Assembly (NCBI GenBank): GCA_002435785.1
Contig: DIUC01000007.1
Location: forward strand, 4,998-68,997
Source: Saprospiraceae bacterium UBA6168
GTDB lineage: Bacteria; Bacteroidota; Bacteroidia; Chitinophagales; Saprospiraceae
DNA length: 64,000 nt
Direction: 5' to 3'
Shown: positions 25,462 to 33,772 of the stretch, piece after piece
Numbering within the stretch: the first letter of the stretch is position 1
Layout of the letters: each line of letters starts with the position of its first letter
Notes under the pieces: model-generated
Told to the model about the DNA's origin: nothing
The model's input: only the letters and a program-made list of their open reading frames with translations
Databases searched by the model: none
Program-made: the position numbers and the translations under genes

Positions 25462-25806
25462 ATGTCAATCGTCAACGAATTCAACGATTACCGGGCGAAG
25501 ATGAACGAAAAAATCTTTGCCCAAAACAACAAGGCACTCAACCGTTTTTTTGCGCTCGACAAGACCACTTATGAAGCCGGAGCGCTCGATGTGAAGACCA
25601 AGGAACTCCTCGGCCTCGTGGCTTCGATGGTACTCCGCTGCGACGACTGCATCCGCTACCACCTCGGCACCTGTCACGAAATCGGGGTGACGAGGGAGGA
25701 GGTCTTCGAGGTGTTTGCCGTGGCCAACCTCGTGGGTGGTTCCATCTGCATCCCACATACCCGCCGGGCAGTGGAGTATTGGGAGGCGCTGGAAAAAGGG
25801 GATTGA
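25462..25806 (+). CDS. Carboxymuconolactone decarboxylase / AhpD-like family protein
   Basis: A 114-residue helical protein with the CMD core KTKELLGLVASMVLRCDDC followed by IRYH. The CxxC plus histidine three residues on is the AhpD-type redox motif, so it may be a peroxidase-linked thiol protein rather than a decarboxylase. I chose ATG 25462 (MSIVNEFNDYRAKMNEK); the frame extends upstream through CTCAACTTCTCAAACTC-type spacer repeats that are not coding. The MutS-like gene follows after 65 bases. Confidence 0.85.
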   Translation: MSIVNEFNDYRAKMNEKIFAQNNKALNRFFALDKTTYEAGALDVKTKELLGLVASMVLRCDDCIRYHLGTCHEIGVTREEVFEVFAVANLVGGSICIPHTRRAVEYWEALEKGD

Positions 25807-25871
25807 GGGTTTGAGGGTTGAGGGTTTGAGATATTCCGTGAAACCCCAGAACGCTATAACTTTTAAAAAAA

Positions 25872-27668
25872 ATGACCTACCAAACCCGAGCCACCACTTT
25901 CCAAGCCGACGCCACGGCATTGCGCAGCAAATACGACCGCTACGCTTGGGTGCGGCTCATGGCCTTTTTTGGGGGAATGGGGCTGGCAATACTGGTGTTC
26001 AGCATCCACTGGGCGGCGGCGGCGGTGCTTTTTGTGCTGTTCCTCGCTGGGTTCTATCGGTTAATGAAATGGCACCGGGGCATACTGGAGGATTCCGAGC
26101 ACCGGGAGCGACTCGCCGCCATCAACCTGGCGGAAGTGGAGGCGCTGGAACACCGCTTCGGCAGCTTCCCAGACGGCGCAAGGTTCCTGAAAACCGACCA
26201 CCCCAATGCACTTGACCTCGACCTCTTCGGGCCGCACTCCATGTTCCAATCGTGCTGCCGGGCCACGACGGCCATCGGTCAGGAGCGGCTGGCGCAATAC
26301 CTGCTCGAACCGGCGGATGTCCCCCTCATTGTGGAGCGACAAAAGGCCATCACCGAGCTGCGCCCCATGCTCGACTGGCGTCAAAATTTTCAGGCGCACG
26401 GCCTCGAAACCACCGATGACCCACAGCACCTCGACCTGCTGCAAGCTTGGCTAAACGACCCCGACCTCGTTCGGGGCAACCGTTGGCTGACCTTGGCGCC
26501 GCAATTGGCGCCGTGGTATTTTCTGGTCTGCCTCGCCCTGTGGGTGACGCTGGTTCCGTGGCCGATTTTCGTGCTGCTGTTGGTGCCGATTTTTATGATT
26601 TTGAGGAAAACGAACGAACAGGTAGGCCGCATCCACCTGCGAACGGCTTATGCGGAGGCCTCGCTAAAGGCGTATGGGCGTCTGATGCAAGGAATTGAAA
26701 ACCAAGCATTTGAAGCTGGCCTGACGGCAAATTTGCGGAGCAAACTAACCGATGGCGAGCGGGCGGCCTCGGCGGAGGTGGGGCGGCTGTCCTACATCAT
26801 CCGTCAATTGAACATGCGGTTCAACTTCTTCACCATCTTCTTCAACATCATGTCGTTGTGGGACCTCCGCTACGTGCTTCGGCTCGAAAAATGGCGGGCT
26901 GCACACCGGGACAACCTACCCGGCTGGTTTGATGCCCTTCGGGAAATGGAGGCACTCTGCAGCCTCGCTTGTGCCTGGCTCAACAACCCGGATTGGGTAC
27001 TGCCCGTTTTTACCGATGAATATTCCAAGGGGGCTAGCCCCCTTGGGGCAACGGCGCTCGGCCACCCGCTCATCCACCCTACCAAGCGGCGGGGCAACGA
27101 CTTCAAGATGGACACCCGTGGCCATATCAAGCTCATCACTGGCTCGAACATGGCGGGTAAAAGCACCTTCCTCCGCACGGTGGGGCTGAACGTGGTACTG
27201 GCGCAGGCTGGTGCGCCCGTTTGCGCCAGCGCATTCTCGCTCTCACCGATGCGGGTGTTCACGTCCATGCGTACACAGGACGACCTCTCGGAAAGCACGT
27301 CATCGTTTTATGCAGAGCTAAAGCGGTTGAAGGTCATCATAGAAGCGGTAAAGGCAGCGGGTAGTGGCGGTCTTCCTGTCTTTTTCCTGTTGGACGAGAT
27401 ACTGAAAGGCACCAACTCCGTGGACCGGCACACAGGGTCGGCGGCGCTCATCCGGCAGCTCATCCGGCTGCGGGGCGGCGGCCTCATCGCCACGCATGAC
27501 TTGGAGCTTGGCCGCATGGAGGCCGAGTCGGGCGGCACGGTAGAGAACCTGTGCATGGAAGTGGAAATCAGGGACGGCAAGCTGTTTTTTGACTATACCA
27601 TCAAGCCGGGGGTGAGCAAGAGCTTCAACGCCACGCTGCTGATGCGGCAGATGGGGATTGAGGTGTGA
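25872..27668 (+). CDS. MutS-family ATPase with membrane segments
   Basis: A 598-residue protein with two hydrophobic hairpins (about residues 28-65 and 205-245), then a MutS core and ATPase domain. Walker A is GSNMAGKST (424-432), the signature-like STSSFYAELKRL comes next, and Walker B is FFLLDEILKGTNS near 504-516, followed by the ATHDLELG switch. There is no mismatch-recognition domain I, so this is the membrane-linked MutS-like subfamily of Bacteroidota rather than repair MutS. Its job is unknown. The coding region contains a perfect 22-base palindrome at 27025-27046. The last 37 bases of the gene region are duplicated at 28207-28243. Confidence 0.88.
   Translation: MTYQTRATTFQADATALRSKYDRYAWVRLMAFFGGMGLAILVFSIHWAAAAVLFVLFLAGFYRLMKWHRGILEDSEHRERLAAINLAEVEALEHRFGSFPDGARFLKTDHPNALDLDLFGPHSMFQSCCRATTAIGQERLAQYLLEPADVPLIVERQKAITELRPMLDWRQNFQAHGLETTDDPQHLDLLQAWLNDPDLVRGNRWLTLAPQLAPWYFLVCLALWVTLVPWPIFVLLLVPIFMILRKTNEQVGRIHLRTAYAEASLKAYGRLMQGIENQAFEAGLTANLRSKLTDGERAASAEVGRLSYIIRQLNMRFNFFTIFFNIMSLWDLRYVLRLEKWRAAHRDNLPGWFDALREMEALCSLACAWLNNPDWVLPVFTDEYSKGASPLGATALGHPLIHPTKRRGNDFKMDTRGHIKLITGSNMAGKSTFLRTVGLNVVLAQAGAPVCASAFSLSPMRVFTSMRTQDDLSESTSSFYAELKRLKVIIEAVKAAGSGGLPVFFLLDEILKGTNSVDRHTGSAALIRQLIRLRGGGLIATHDLELGRMEAESGGTVENLCMEVEIRDGKLFFDYTIKPGVSKSFNATLLMRQMGIEV
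27025..27046. repeat. Perfect 22-base palindrome inside the MutS-like gene
   Basis: CCAAGGGGGCT-AGCCCCCTTGG is a perfect inverted repeat. It encodes SKGASPLG just before ALGHPLI, the segment preceding the ATPase domain. Confidence 0.8.
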
Positions 27669-27671
27669 GAA
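27635..27671 (+). repeat. 37-base direct repeat, left copy (MutS-like gene end)
   Basis: Begins GCTGCTGATGCGGCAGATGG and ends GAGGTGTGAGAA, covering the last codons and stop of the MutS-like gene. An identical copy is at 28207-28243, with an AT-rich lipoprotein gene between them. Confidence 0.9.
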
Positions 27672-27741
27672 TAAAATAGATTATTTTAGAGTTAATGCTA
27701 CATTTACGATATTCAAACACAACCTTCTAAATTTGAGCGCA

Positions 27742-28179
27742 ATGAAAAATATTTTTGCTGTTTTGATTTTTGCTACCATTCTAGTCATTACAAGTTGTAC
27801 AAAAGACAGAGAAAGCAAGCTCTTTCAAGTTGGAAAATGGCAAGTGCTTGGCACTTCAGAACGTTTTTTGGATGGTGCGCCTTATTCTATTGACACATTT
27901 TATTATGAGTTGGAATTGCGCAAAGACAAGACCGGCTTGAAGAATAACGATGCTGAAGATTTAGAAATAGTTGACTGGTCAGTTGAGGCAGATACCATCA
28001 TATTGACTTTTGAAAAGTTAAATCCATCCGGTAATCTTTTTAGGTATAATGCAGGCTATATAATATTGGAATCACAGCTTAACACACAAGTTTGGAAGTT
28101 TGAATATCGAATAAAACCTGGCGATGAAACAGTTTGGTATGACGGTATTCAAACTGAATATTTAACAAGGATTGAATAA
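27742..28179 (+). CDS. Small lipoprotein, acquired insert
   Basis: A 145-residue protein with a lipoprotein signal peptide (MKNIFAVLIFATILVITSC, lipobox ITSC, cysteine near residue 19). The rest is a compact beta-rich domain (GKWQVLGTSERFLDGAPY, WSVEADTIILTFEKLN) similar in style to lipocalin-like or META-type lipoproteins of Bacteroidota; I cannot name the family. Base composition is AT-rich compared with both neighbours. It is bracketed by the 37-base direct repeat, so it looks like a single-gene insert placed directly behind the MutS-like gene. ATG 27742 is preferred over an upstream extension. Confidence 0.75.
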   Translation: MKNIFAVLIFATILVITSCTKDRESKLFQVGKWQVLGTSERFLDGAPYSIDTFYYELELRKDKTGLKNNDAEDLEIVDWSVEADTIILTFEKLNPSGNLFRYNAGYIILESQLNTQVWKFEYRIKPGDETVWYDGIQTEYLTRIE

Positions 28180-28206
28180 GAAAATGGTTTGAACACCCAA
28201 TGCGAG

Positions 28207-28243
28207 GCTGCTGATGCGGCAGATGGGGATTGAGGTGTGAGAA
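28207..28243 (+). repeat. 37-base direct repeat, right copy
   Basis: Identical to 27635-27671. This copy is not in a full gene and marks the far edge of the 535-base insert. Confidence 0.9.
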
Positions 28244-28295
28244 GGGAGAAAAGGACAGCTTAATTTCAATTCGATAATCTCAGATAACTTCCGTA

Positions 28296-28421
28296 TCACC
28301 CACCCACGATTGGTGGCGTCACTTCTTCTGTTGCCGGCTCGGTGGCCTTTGGCGCGCCGTTGGTGCAGGCGGCAAATAGGGAAAAAAGGGAAACAGCAAA
28401 AAGCAAGTAATTTAACCTCAT
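28296..28421 (-). CDS. Very small lipoprotein
   Basis: A 41-residue ORF: MRLNYLLFAVSLFSLFAAC is a complete lipoprotein signal peptide with lipobox FAAC, followed by a short TE/P-rich tail ending VGG. Too short for a domain. It lies downstream of the S46 peptidase on the same strand, 93 bases away, with a strong hairpin between. The clear signal sequence supports a real gene. Confidence 0.55.
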   Translation of the reverse strand: MRLNYLLFAVSLFSLFAACTNGAPKATEPATEEVTPPIVGG

Positions 28422-28465
28422 CTGTGATTTTGTTAAAAAAAGTTGATGGCTCAAAACGGCCATTG

Positions 28466-28496
28466 GCGATTGGATTGCTCTATGCAATCCAATCGC
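28466..28496. repeat. Intergenic hairpin with 13-bp perfect arms
   Basis: GCGATTGGATTGC and GCAATCCAATCGC around TCTAT. There is no T-tract on either side, so it is not a standard terminator. It sits between the S46 peptidase and the small lipoprotein gene. Confidence 0.75.
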
Positions 28497-28513
28497 TTGA
28501 ACATATCGCATAC

Positions 28514-30772
28514 TCAATAATCCTCCGTCTTCAAAGGCGGTTTGATGGCGCCTTCTTTTTTCTGCCGAAGGGGCTTTGTTTCCTTTACCTCTGTTTTGGG
28601 CACGTTGCCGCCGCTTTTTTTCGGGTGAACCAGTTTCATTTCCTTGATTAGGTGGGAAGCCCCGGCGTACTTGTCCATGATGAACAGCACGTAGCGGGCA
28701 TCCACCATGATGTTGCGGCAGATGCTGATGTCATAGTTGTAGTCGCTCATGGTGCCCTCCCAAACTCGGTCGAAATTGAGGCCGATGAGGTTGCCGTGGG
28801 CATCAATGGCCGGACTGCCGGAGTTGCCACCCGTGGTATGGTTCGAGCCGAGGAAGCAGACGGGGAGCTTGCCGTTCTCGCCATATTGGCCATAGTCCTT
28901 TTTGTCGTAAAGCTCCCGGAGGCGGGCCGGCACGTCGAACTCATAGTCGCCCGGCACGTACTTTTCCATCACGCCTTCGAGGTAGGTCTGTGGGGAGTAG
29001 GCCACGGCGTCCTGTGGTTTATAGCCCTGCACTTGTCCGTAGCTTACCCGCATGGTCGAGTTGGCATCCGGGTAGAATTTCTTGTTGGGGAAAACCTCCA
29101 TCTGCGCCCGCATATAGGTGGCTTGGAGCACCTCGGTGCGGTCGTTCAGCTCATTGTACTTGGGGGTGATTTTGGTGCTATAAATGTCCCGAAGGTCATT
29201 CAGCAACTGGCTGACCGGGTCGGTGACGATGGCCCTTATACCATCGAACATGGGCTTCTCCAGCACGGCTGCGGCTGCGGCCTGGTTGGTAAGGAAGGAG
29301 TTGCTGAAGACGTACTCCGCCAGTTTTTCATAACTGCCGCCAGCGTTTACGAGCATGTTGGCGAGCATGTCCGACTGGAAGTCCTTGCCCAATTTTTTCA
29401 CCAACACCTCCATTTGCGCAGCAAAAACACGCTGGTCCATCGCTGGGCTGTAATCCTTGTAAAAGCTGGCAAGGCCATCCCGCACCTTTAGTTTTTCCTC
29501 GATAAAGCCCGCCTCGCCGTTCTTTTCGTGTGCCCTGATTATCCCATTGAAACGGCTGGCCGCCCTGAAAATCTCCACATTGCTGCCCAAAATCTCATCG
29601 AAATATGCTTTGGCCTCGGCGTAGGGCGTGATGTCCCGGTACAGTTGCTCGAACTCCGGCAGCAAGCCCTGGTACTTCGCAAACTTGGGGTTGACGACCA
29701 CGATTTTCATAAACTCCGCTTCGTATTGCTGCTTCTTTTTCACGGCGCTGGTCTTGCGGAGGCCAAGCACCTCGCCCTTCCATTTCTTCCAGGCATTGGC
29801 GAGGCTGGCCTGCTTGCTGGCGTACTGGATTTTCACCTGCGCATCGGCCCTCATGCCGCCGTCCCATACGGCGAGCGTCTTGTCCCGAACCATGATGCGG
29901 GCGGGGTCAAGCACGTCGGCGAGTTGGGAAATGGCGTAGCTGGGAAGATACTGGTTGGTACGTCCGGGGAAGCCAAAAACCATCGTAAAATCGCCCTCTG
30001 CCACGCCATCGAGGCTGATGGGCAGGAAGTGCTTGGGCTTGAGCGGCATGTTGGTGGCGGCATATTCCGCAGGGCGGTTGTCCTTATCTGCGTAAATGCG
30101 GAAGATGGAAAAGTCGCCCGTGTGCCGTGGCCAGACCCAGTTGTCGGTGTCCGCCCCGAACTTGCCGATGCTCGACGGCGGTGTGCCCACCAGCCGCACA
30201 TCTTTGTAAGTGACCGTCACGAACATAAAGTATTGATTGCCAGCGAAGAACGGGCGAATCATGGCCTCTTCCCAAGCCTCCATTTTTGCCGATTTCTTGA
30301 TGGCGTCGAGGTTTTTGTCAATGGTGCTTTGACGGGTCTTTTTGTCCATATCGTCCGTAACGCCCAGGAGGGCCGCCGCTGTCACGTCCTCTATGCGGGA
30401 GATAAAGGTGGCGGTCAGGCCGGGGTTGGGCAGTTCGTCTTTGAGTGTTTTTGCCCAAAAGCCGTCTTCGAGGTAGTTTTTTTCCAAAGTGGAATGCGAC
30501 TGTATCTGCCCGAAGCCGCAGTGGTGGTTGGTGAGCAGCAGTCCCTGGCCGCTGATGACCTCCGCCGTGCAGCCCCCGCCGAAGTGCACGATGGCATCTT
30601 TCAGCGAGCCTTTGTTGACGGAGTAGATGTCCTCGGCGCTCATTTTCATGCCGAGGCTTTTCATTTCGGTTTCGTTCAAAAGGCCAAGCAGCAGTGGCAG
30701 CCACATGCCCTCGACGGCAAAGACGAGGCGGGCAGCGAGGAGGAAGGTGAGGGAAAGGATTAGTTTTTTCAT
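28514..30772 (-). CDS. S46 family dipeptidyl-peptidase, DPP11-like by one residue
   Basis: A 752-residue exported serine peptidase. Signal peptide MKKLILSLTFLLAARLVFA, then the chymotrypsin-like fold with catalytic histidine in LLTNHHCGFG (about residues 79-88), aspartate region TDNWVWPRHTGDFS, and catalytic serine in TGGNSGSPAIDAHGNL. S46 enzymes remove dipeptides from peptide N termini in the periplasm. The residue after FD in LNFDRVWEG is arginine, which in characterised enzymes goes with acidic (Asp/Glu) specificity (DPP11); DPP7 has glycine there. ATG 30772 is chosen over an extension to 30928 because the signal peptide starts there. Confidence 0.92.
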   Translation of the reverse strand: MKKLILSLTFLLAARLVFAVEGMWLPLLLGLLNETEMKSLGMKMSAEDIYSVNKGSLKDAIVHFGGGCTAEVISGQGLLLTNHHCGFGQIQSHSTLEKNYLEDGFWAKTLKDELPNPGLTATFISRIEDVTAAALLGVTDDMDKKTRQSTIDKNLDAIKKSAKMEAWEEAMIRPFFAGNQYFMFVTVTYKDVRLVGTPPSSIGKFGADTDNWVWPRHTGDFSIFRIYADKDNRPAEYAATNMPLKPKHFLPISLDGVAEGDFTMVFGFPGRTNQYLPSYAISQLADVLDPARIMVRDKTLAVWDGGMRADAQVKIQYASKQASLANAWKKWKGEVLGLRKTSAVKKKQQYEAEFMKIVVVNPKFAKYQGLLPEFEQLYRDITPYAEAKAYFDEILGSNVEIFRAASRFNGIIRAHEKNGEAGFIEEKLKVRDGLASFYKDYSPAMDQRVFAAQMEVLVKKLGKDFQSDMLANMLVNAGGSYEKLAEYVFSNSFLTNQAAAAAVLEKPMFDGIRAIVTDPVSQLLNDLRDIYSTKITPKYNELNDRTEVLQATYMRAQMEVFPNKKFYPDANSTMRVSYGQVQGYKPQDAVAYSPQTYLEGVMEKYVPGDYEFDVPARLRELYDKKDYGQYGENGKLPVCFLGSNHTTGGNSGSPAIDAHGNLIGLNFDRVWEGTMSDYNYDISICRNIMVDARYVLFIMDKYAGASHLIKEMKLVHPKKSGGNVPKTEVKETKPLRQKKEGAIKPPLKTEDY

Positions 30773-31047
30773 CACAAAAGTCTTATTTGGATTCGGAACC
30801 TGGTTTTCACGGATTGCAAACTTTCGTGGTTGCGTGAATCCGCAAGAACCGCTGTCCGAGTTAGTTAGAACAATGATTGCGGGGCGAAGATAAGGATGCA
30901 CGGGAAAAGATTGGTTTTGGGGTGGCACTGAAAGCAGTACAACTTTTCATTTTGAAAAATACCTTCGCTGTGATTTGGACCAAGTTTATACCGTTACAAA
31001 TCAGTGAAAAATTGGCCACCTGAGACAGGACGCTACCAAAGCATCCT

Positions 31048-31079
31048 TTGCCACTCAAATAAAAATATTTCTAACTTTG
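31048..31079 (+). promoter_or_regulatory. Promoter of the HU/SPOR protein gene
   Basis: TTG (31048-31050), 21-base spacer, TAACTTTG (31072-31079), ATG 23 bases downstream. A good fit to the Bacteroidota sigma factor consensus. Confidence 0.6.
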
Positions 31080-31101
31080 TCACCTAAACTACTTGCCAGC
31101 T

Positions 31102-32187
31102 ATGTCCACTGACGTTAACAAAGCCATTCACGAACTGCTTTTTGAGCAAACAGCAGTGATAGTACCCGGCCTCGGCGGCTTCACCTCCACGCCCGGTACT
31201 GCCACGGTGGATTACGTGCAGGACGTCATCACGCCGCCGAGCTCGAAGCTGGAGTTCAACCCCAATTTGGTCATCAACGACGGGATACTGGTGCAGTACC
31301 TTCAAAAGAACAACCTTAGCACCTACCAAGCGGCAGAAGAAATAGTGGAGAAATTCGTGGCTTCGGTCCGGGAAACACTGGAGCGCCGGGAGATTTTCGA
31401 GATTCCCAAGGTTGGGCGGCTGTACCAGGACTACGAACACAAAATCCGGTTCATGCCAGAGGGCACCAACTTCAACGCCGACTCATTTGGCCTGCCCACA
31501 CTTGACTTTCAGCCGTTGGCAAAAGAGAAGCCCAAGCCCATGCCTATCCCCCAACGTCCGGCCACTGCGGTGGTGGAGGGAGGACTGGCAACAGCCCAGG
31601 TTGCAGCCGCCGATACGAATATCAAGGTTGGGGAAACACAAACAGCTTCACTGTTGATGAAGACATTGCCGTGGCTGGTGCTGCTGGCGGCCATTCTGAT
31701 AGCAGTGTCGCTGTACATCATATTTGGGGGGACCAACCAAAAAACCGTCGCCGACCTGCCGGAGGCTGTTGAGCGCCTAAACGTGAAGCCTACCCTCCCC
31801 GAAACAGAAAATGCGGAAGCGGCCACCACCCCATCGGAAGACAACCCTACCCCACCCCCCGTTGCGAAGCAAAAAAACACGCCGCCAAAGGCCGCCGCCG
31901 TGCCGGAAGCTGCAGATACGGAACAGGACAGTTTTGAGCCGAACAAAAGCAAGGTTTACTTGGTCGTACATAGCTTTGGCGTGAAAAGCAACGCCACCAA
32001 ATTTGCCCAAACCCTGACCGAGGATGGCTATGCCGCACAGACGAAAAAAGTGGGAAACCTATTCCGGGTAGGGGTCGTTGTGGCATACGACACGAAAAAC
32101 GACCTCGAAAAAACCCGGAGAGAACTCGCTGCCAAATACAAAGCCGGCCCAAAAACGGAAAAGGAATTGGAGGAGATGGGGCAGTAA
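31102..32187 (+). CDS. HU-like (CCDC81-type) DNA-binding domain protein with membrane helix and SPOR domain
   Basis: A 361-residue protein. The N-terminal region (about 1-110: VNKAIHELLFEQTAVIVPGL, FNPNLVINDGILVQYL, EIPKVGRLYQDYEHKIRF) is the bacterial CCDC81/HU-type fold. A membrane helix lies at about 190-210 (LPWLVLLAAILIAVSLYIIF), then a proline/threonine-rich linker, then a C-terminal SPOR domain (VYLVVHSFGVKSNATKFAQT, AAQTKKVGNLFRVGV) that binds denuded peptidoglycan. This architecture links a cytoplasmic domain to septal cell wall and is widespread in Bacteroidota. ATG 31102 is preferred over TTG 31093. Confidence 0.9.
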   Translation: MSTDVNKAIHELLFEQTAVIVPGLGGFTSTPGTATVDYVQDVITPPSSKLEFNPNLVINDGILVQYLQKNNLSTYQAAEEIVEKFVASVRETLERREIFEIPKVGRLYQDYEHKIRFMPEGTNFNADSFGLPTLDFQPLAKEKPKPMPIPQRPATAVVEGGLATAQVAAADTNIKVGETQTASLLMKTLPWLVLLAAILIAVSLYIIFGGTNQKTVADLPEAVERLNVKPTLPETENAEAATTPSEDNPTPPPVAKQKNTPPKAAAVPEAADTEQDSFEPNKSKVYLVVHSFGVKSNATKFAQTLTEDGYAAQTKKVGNLFRVGVVVAYDTKNDLEKTRRELAAKYKAGPKTEKELEEMGQ

Positions 32188-32189
32188 GG

Positions 32190-32268
32190 TTAATGGAGAA
32201 TTGAGAATTGAAAATGGCGGCGCTGCAATTGTCCATTTTCAATTCTCCATTTTCAATTTTCAATTCAA
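32190..32268. repeat. Inverted repeat spacer, GAATTGAAAATGG family
   Basis: GGAGAATTGAGAATTGAAAA on the left, CCATTTTCAATTCTCC and TTTTCAATTTTCAATTC on the right. It forms a hairpin between the HU/SPOR gene and the phosphoesterase gene. Confidence 0.6.
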
Positions 32269-32766
32269 ATGAAAATCGGCCTACTCTCCGACACCCACAG
32301 TTTTCTGGACGAGAGCATCTTCAAATACTTCGAGCCTTGCGACGAAATCTGGCATGCGGGCGACATCGGCAACCCCCAAGTGGCCGACCAGCTCGAAGCT
32401 TTCCGCCCGTTCAGGGCCGTTTATGGCAATATTGACGGCCAGCCCATCCGCCGCCGCTACCCGCTCGACCTGCGCTTTGAATTGGAGGGGGTGGATGTGT
32501 TCATCACCCATATTGGCGGCTACCCCGGCAAATACGACAAGCGGGTGCGGGAAATCTTGCTGGCCAATCCGCCCAAGCTTTTTATCTGCGGCCATTCCCA
32601 TATACTAAAGGTAATGCCGGACAAGGCGCTCGGCCTCTTGCACATCAACCCAGGGGCCTGCGGCAACGAGGGCTGGCACAAGGTGAAGACCATTCTTCGC
32701 TTCGACCTTCAAGCTGGCCGCATTGAAAACTTGGAGGTGGTGGAATTGGGGAGGCGAGGTGGATGA
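32269..32766 (+). CDS. YfcE/MJ0936-type metallophosphoesterase
   Basis: A 165-residue single-domain calcineurin-like phosphodiesterase. All metal motifs are present: GLLSDTHS (D8, H10), WHAGDIG (D32), VYGNID (N54), FITHIGG and LFICGHSHI. Proteins of this size hydrolyse phosphodiesters with two metal ions in the cytoplasm; the natural substrate is usually unknown. The start codon follows a short hairpin spacer. A terminator follows directly. Confidence 0.9.
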   Translation: MKIGLLSDTHSFLDESIFKYFEPCDEIWHAGDIGNPQVADQLEAFRPFRAVYGNIDGQPIRRRYPLDLRFELEGVDVFITHIGGYPGKYDKRVREILLANPPKLFICGHSHILKVMPDKALGLLHINPGACGNEGWHKVKTILRFDLQAGRIENLEVVELGRRGG

Positions 32767-32784
32767 GGGATGAGGGATGAGAAA

Positions 32785-32817
32785 AGCGCTTCGTGAAAAA
32801 CACGGAGCGCTTTTTTT
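32785..32817 (+). terminator. Rho-independent terminator
   Basis: AGCGCTTCGTG, loop AAAAA, CACGGAGCGCT, then seven T residues. Confidence 0.85.
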
Positions 32818-32942
32818 ATTTTTCCGTTGAATTGACAGAAAAAAATGCAGGTTAGATAACGACACAGACCACTGAAAGACAATGACTTGCAGATTTGCGA
32901 ACCAATATCCAACGGGCAAACCCATTATTGGCCACACCTAAA

Positions 32943-33395
32943 CTACCAGCTCAAGTCGTCATCTATCTGGGGCGGTGGGGCGCTTGGTGGCGCAGGTTTT
33001 TGTGCTTGATGGGGTGACTCCTCAAACTGCTGGTCAACAGGTCTGTTGTTCTGCCGTGATTGAGGTGGCCGCTCATAAGGACCAGCCGCTGCATCCCGAG
33101 ACTCCCACTCGTCGTGGATTCGATCAAATTCCTCGTAGTCGAAATCGGGCATCAGTTCCGTTTTGACGTAGGCGATAACTTCTTCCAAACTGGCCACAAA
33201 TCGGTTGAAGTCCTCTTTATAGAGGAAAATCTTGTGGCGCTCGGTGCCCTCACCGTCGAAGCGCTTTGTGCTTTCCGTCAGGGTTAGGTAATAGTCATCC
33301 CCTTTTGTCTGGCGGACGTCAAAAAAGTAAGTTCTTCGTCTGCCGGCACTCATTTTTTTTGAGAAAACACTGTCAAATCTTCTGTCTCTTTCCAC
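32943..33395 (-). CDS. DUF3276 / PUR-alpha-like nucleic-acid-binding protein
   Basis: A 150-residue protein. The first 85 residues (FDSVFSKKMSAGRRRTYFFD, YYLTLTESTKRF, KIFLYKEDFNRFVASLEEVI) match the DUF3276/PUR-alpha single-strand nucleic acid binding fold of Bacteroidota. The tail is proline- and glutamine-rich and disordered, ending in acidic DDDLSW. I chose GTG 33395 because the conserved part already includes FDSVFSKK upstream of the ATG at 33353. It stands alone on the minus strand. Confidence 0.85.
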   Translation of the reverse strand: MERDRRFDSVFSKKMSAGRRRTYFFDVRQTKGDDYYLTLTESTKRFDGEGTERHKIFLYKEDFNRFVASLEEVIAYVKTELMPDFDYEEFDRIHDEWESRDAAAGPYERPPQSRQNNRPVDQQFEESPHQAQKPAPPSAPPPQIDDDLSW

Positions 33396-33772
33396 TGGTT
33401 GCAGGATTTTAAGTGATAAAAAACACCTTTAGAAACCGCTCAACCATTGCGCAAGCTCCTAAAAGGCATGACAAATGTAGGGAATTGGCTTAAACCGCAA
33501 AATATCTAGGCGGAATGCTTGATTTTTTGATAAAAAACAAGGCAGGAGCGCCTCCCAACCACTTGACCACAATATTGATTCAATCTAAATAAGCCCGACA
33601 GGCGAGAATGATTTTCCCTGCTATTCTCTAATTTCAAACCTTTTATAACTTTGCCACGCTTTGAAAGGAGGGTATCTGGCTTGGTAAATGAACGAGTCGA
33701 ATTGCCTGCCATCAAAGGCGCAGATTAAGCTGTTTTTTTTGATTACCATTCCTTCATTTAACGCATTGAAGC
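33396..33772. promoter_or_regulatory. Intergenic region upstream of nqrA with a minus-7 box
   Basis: 377 bases without a gene. TAACTTTG at 33646-33653 fits the plus-strand minus-7 consensus and lies about 120 bases before the nqrA start. No clear TTG at the ideal spacing. The rest shows nothing recognisable. Confidence 0.4.
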
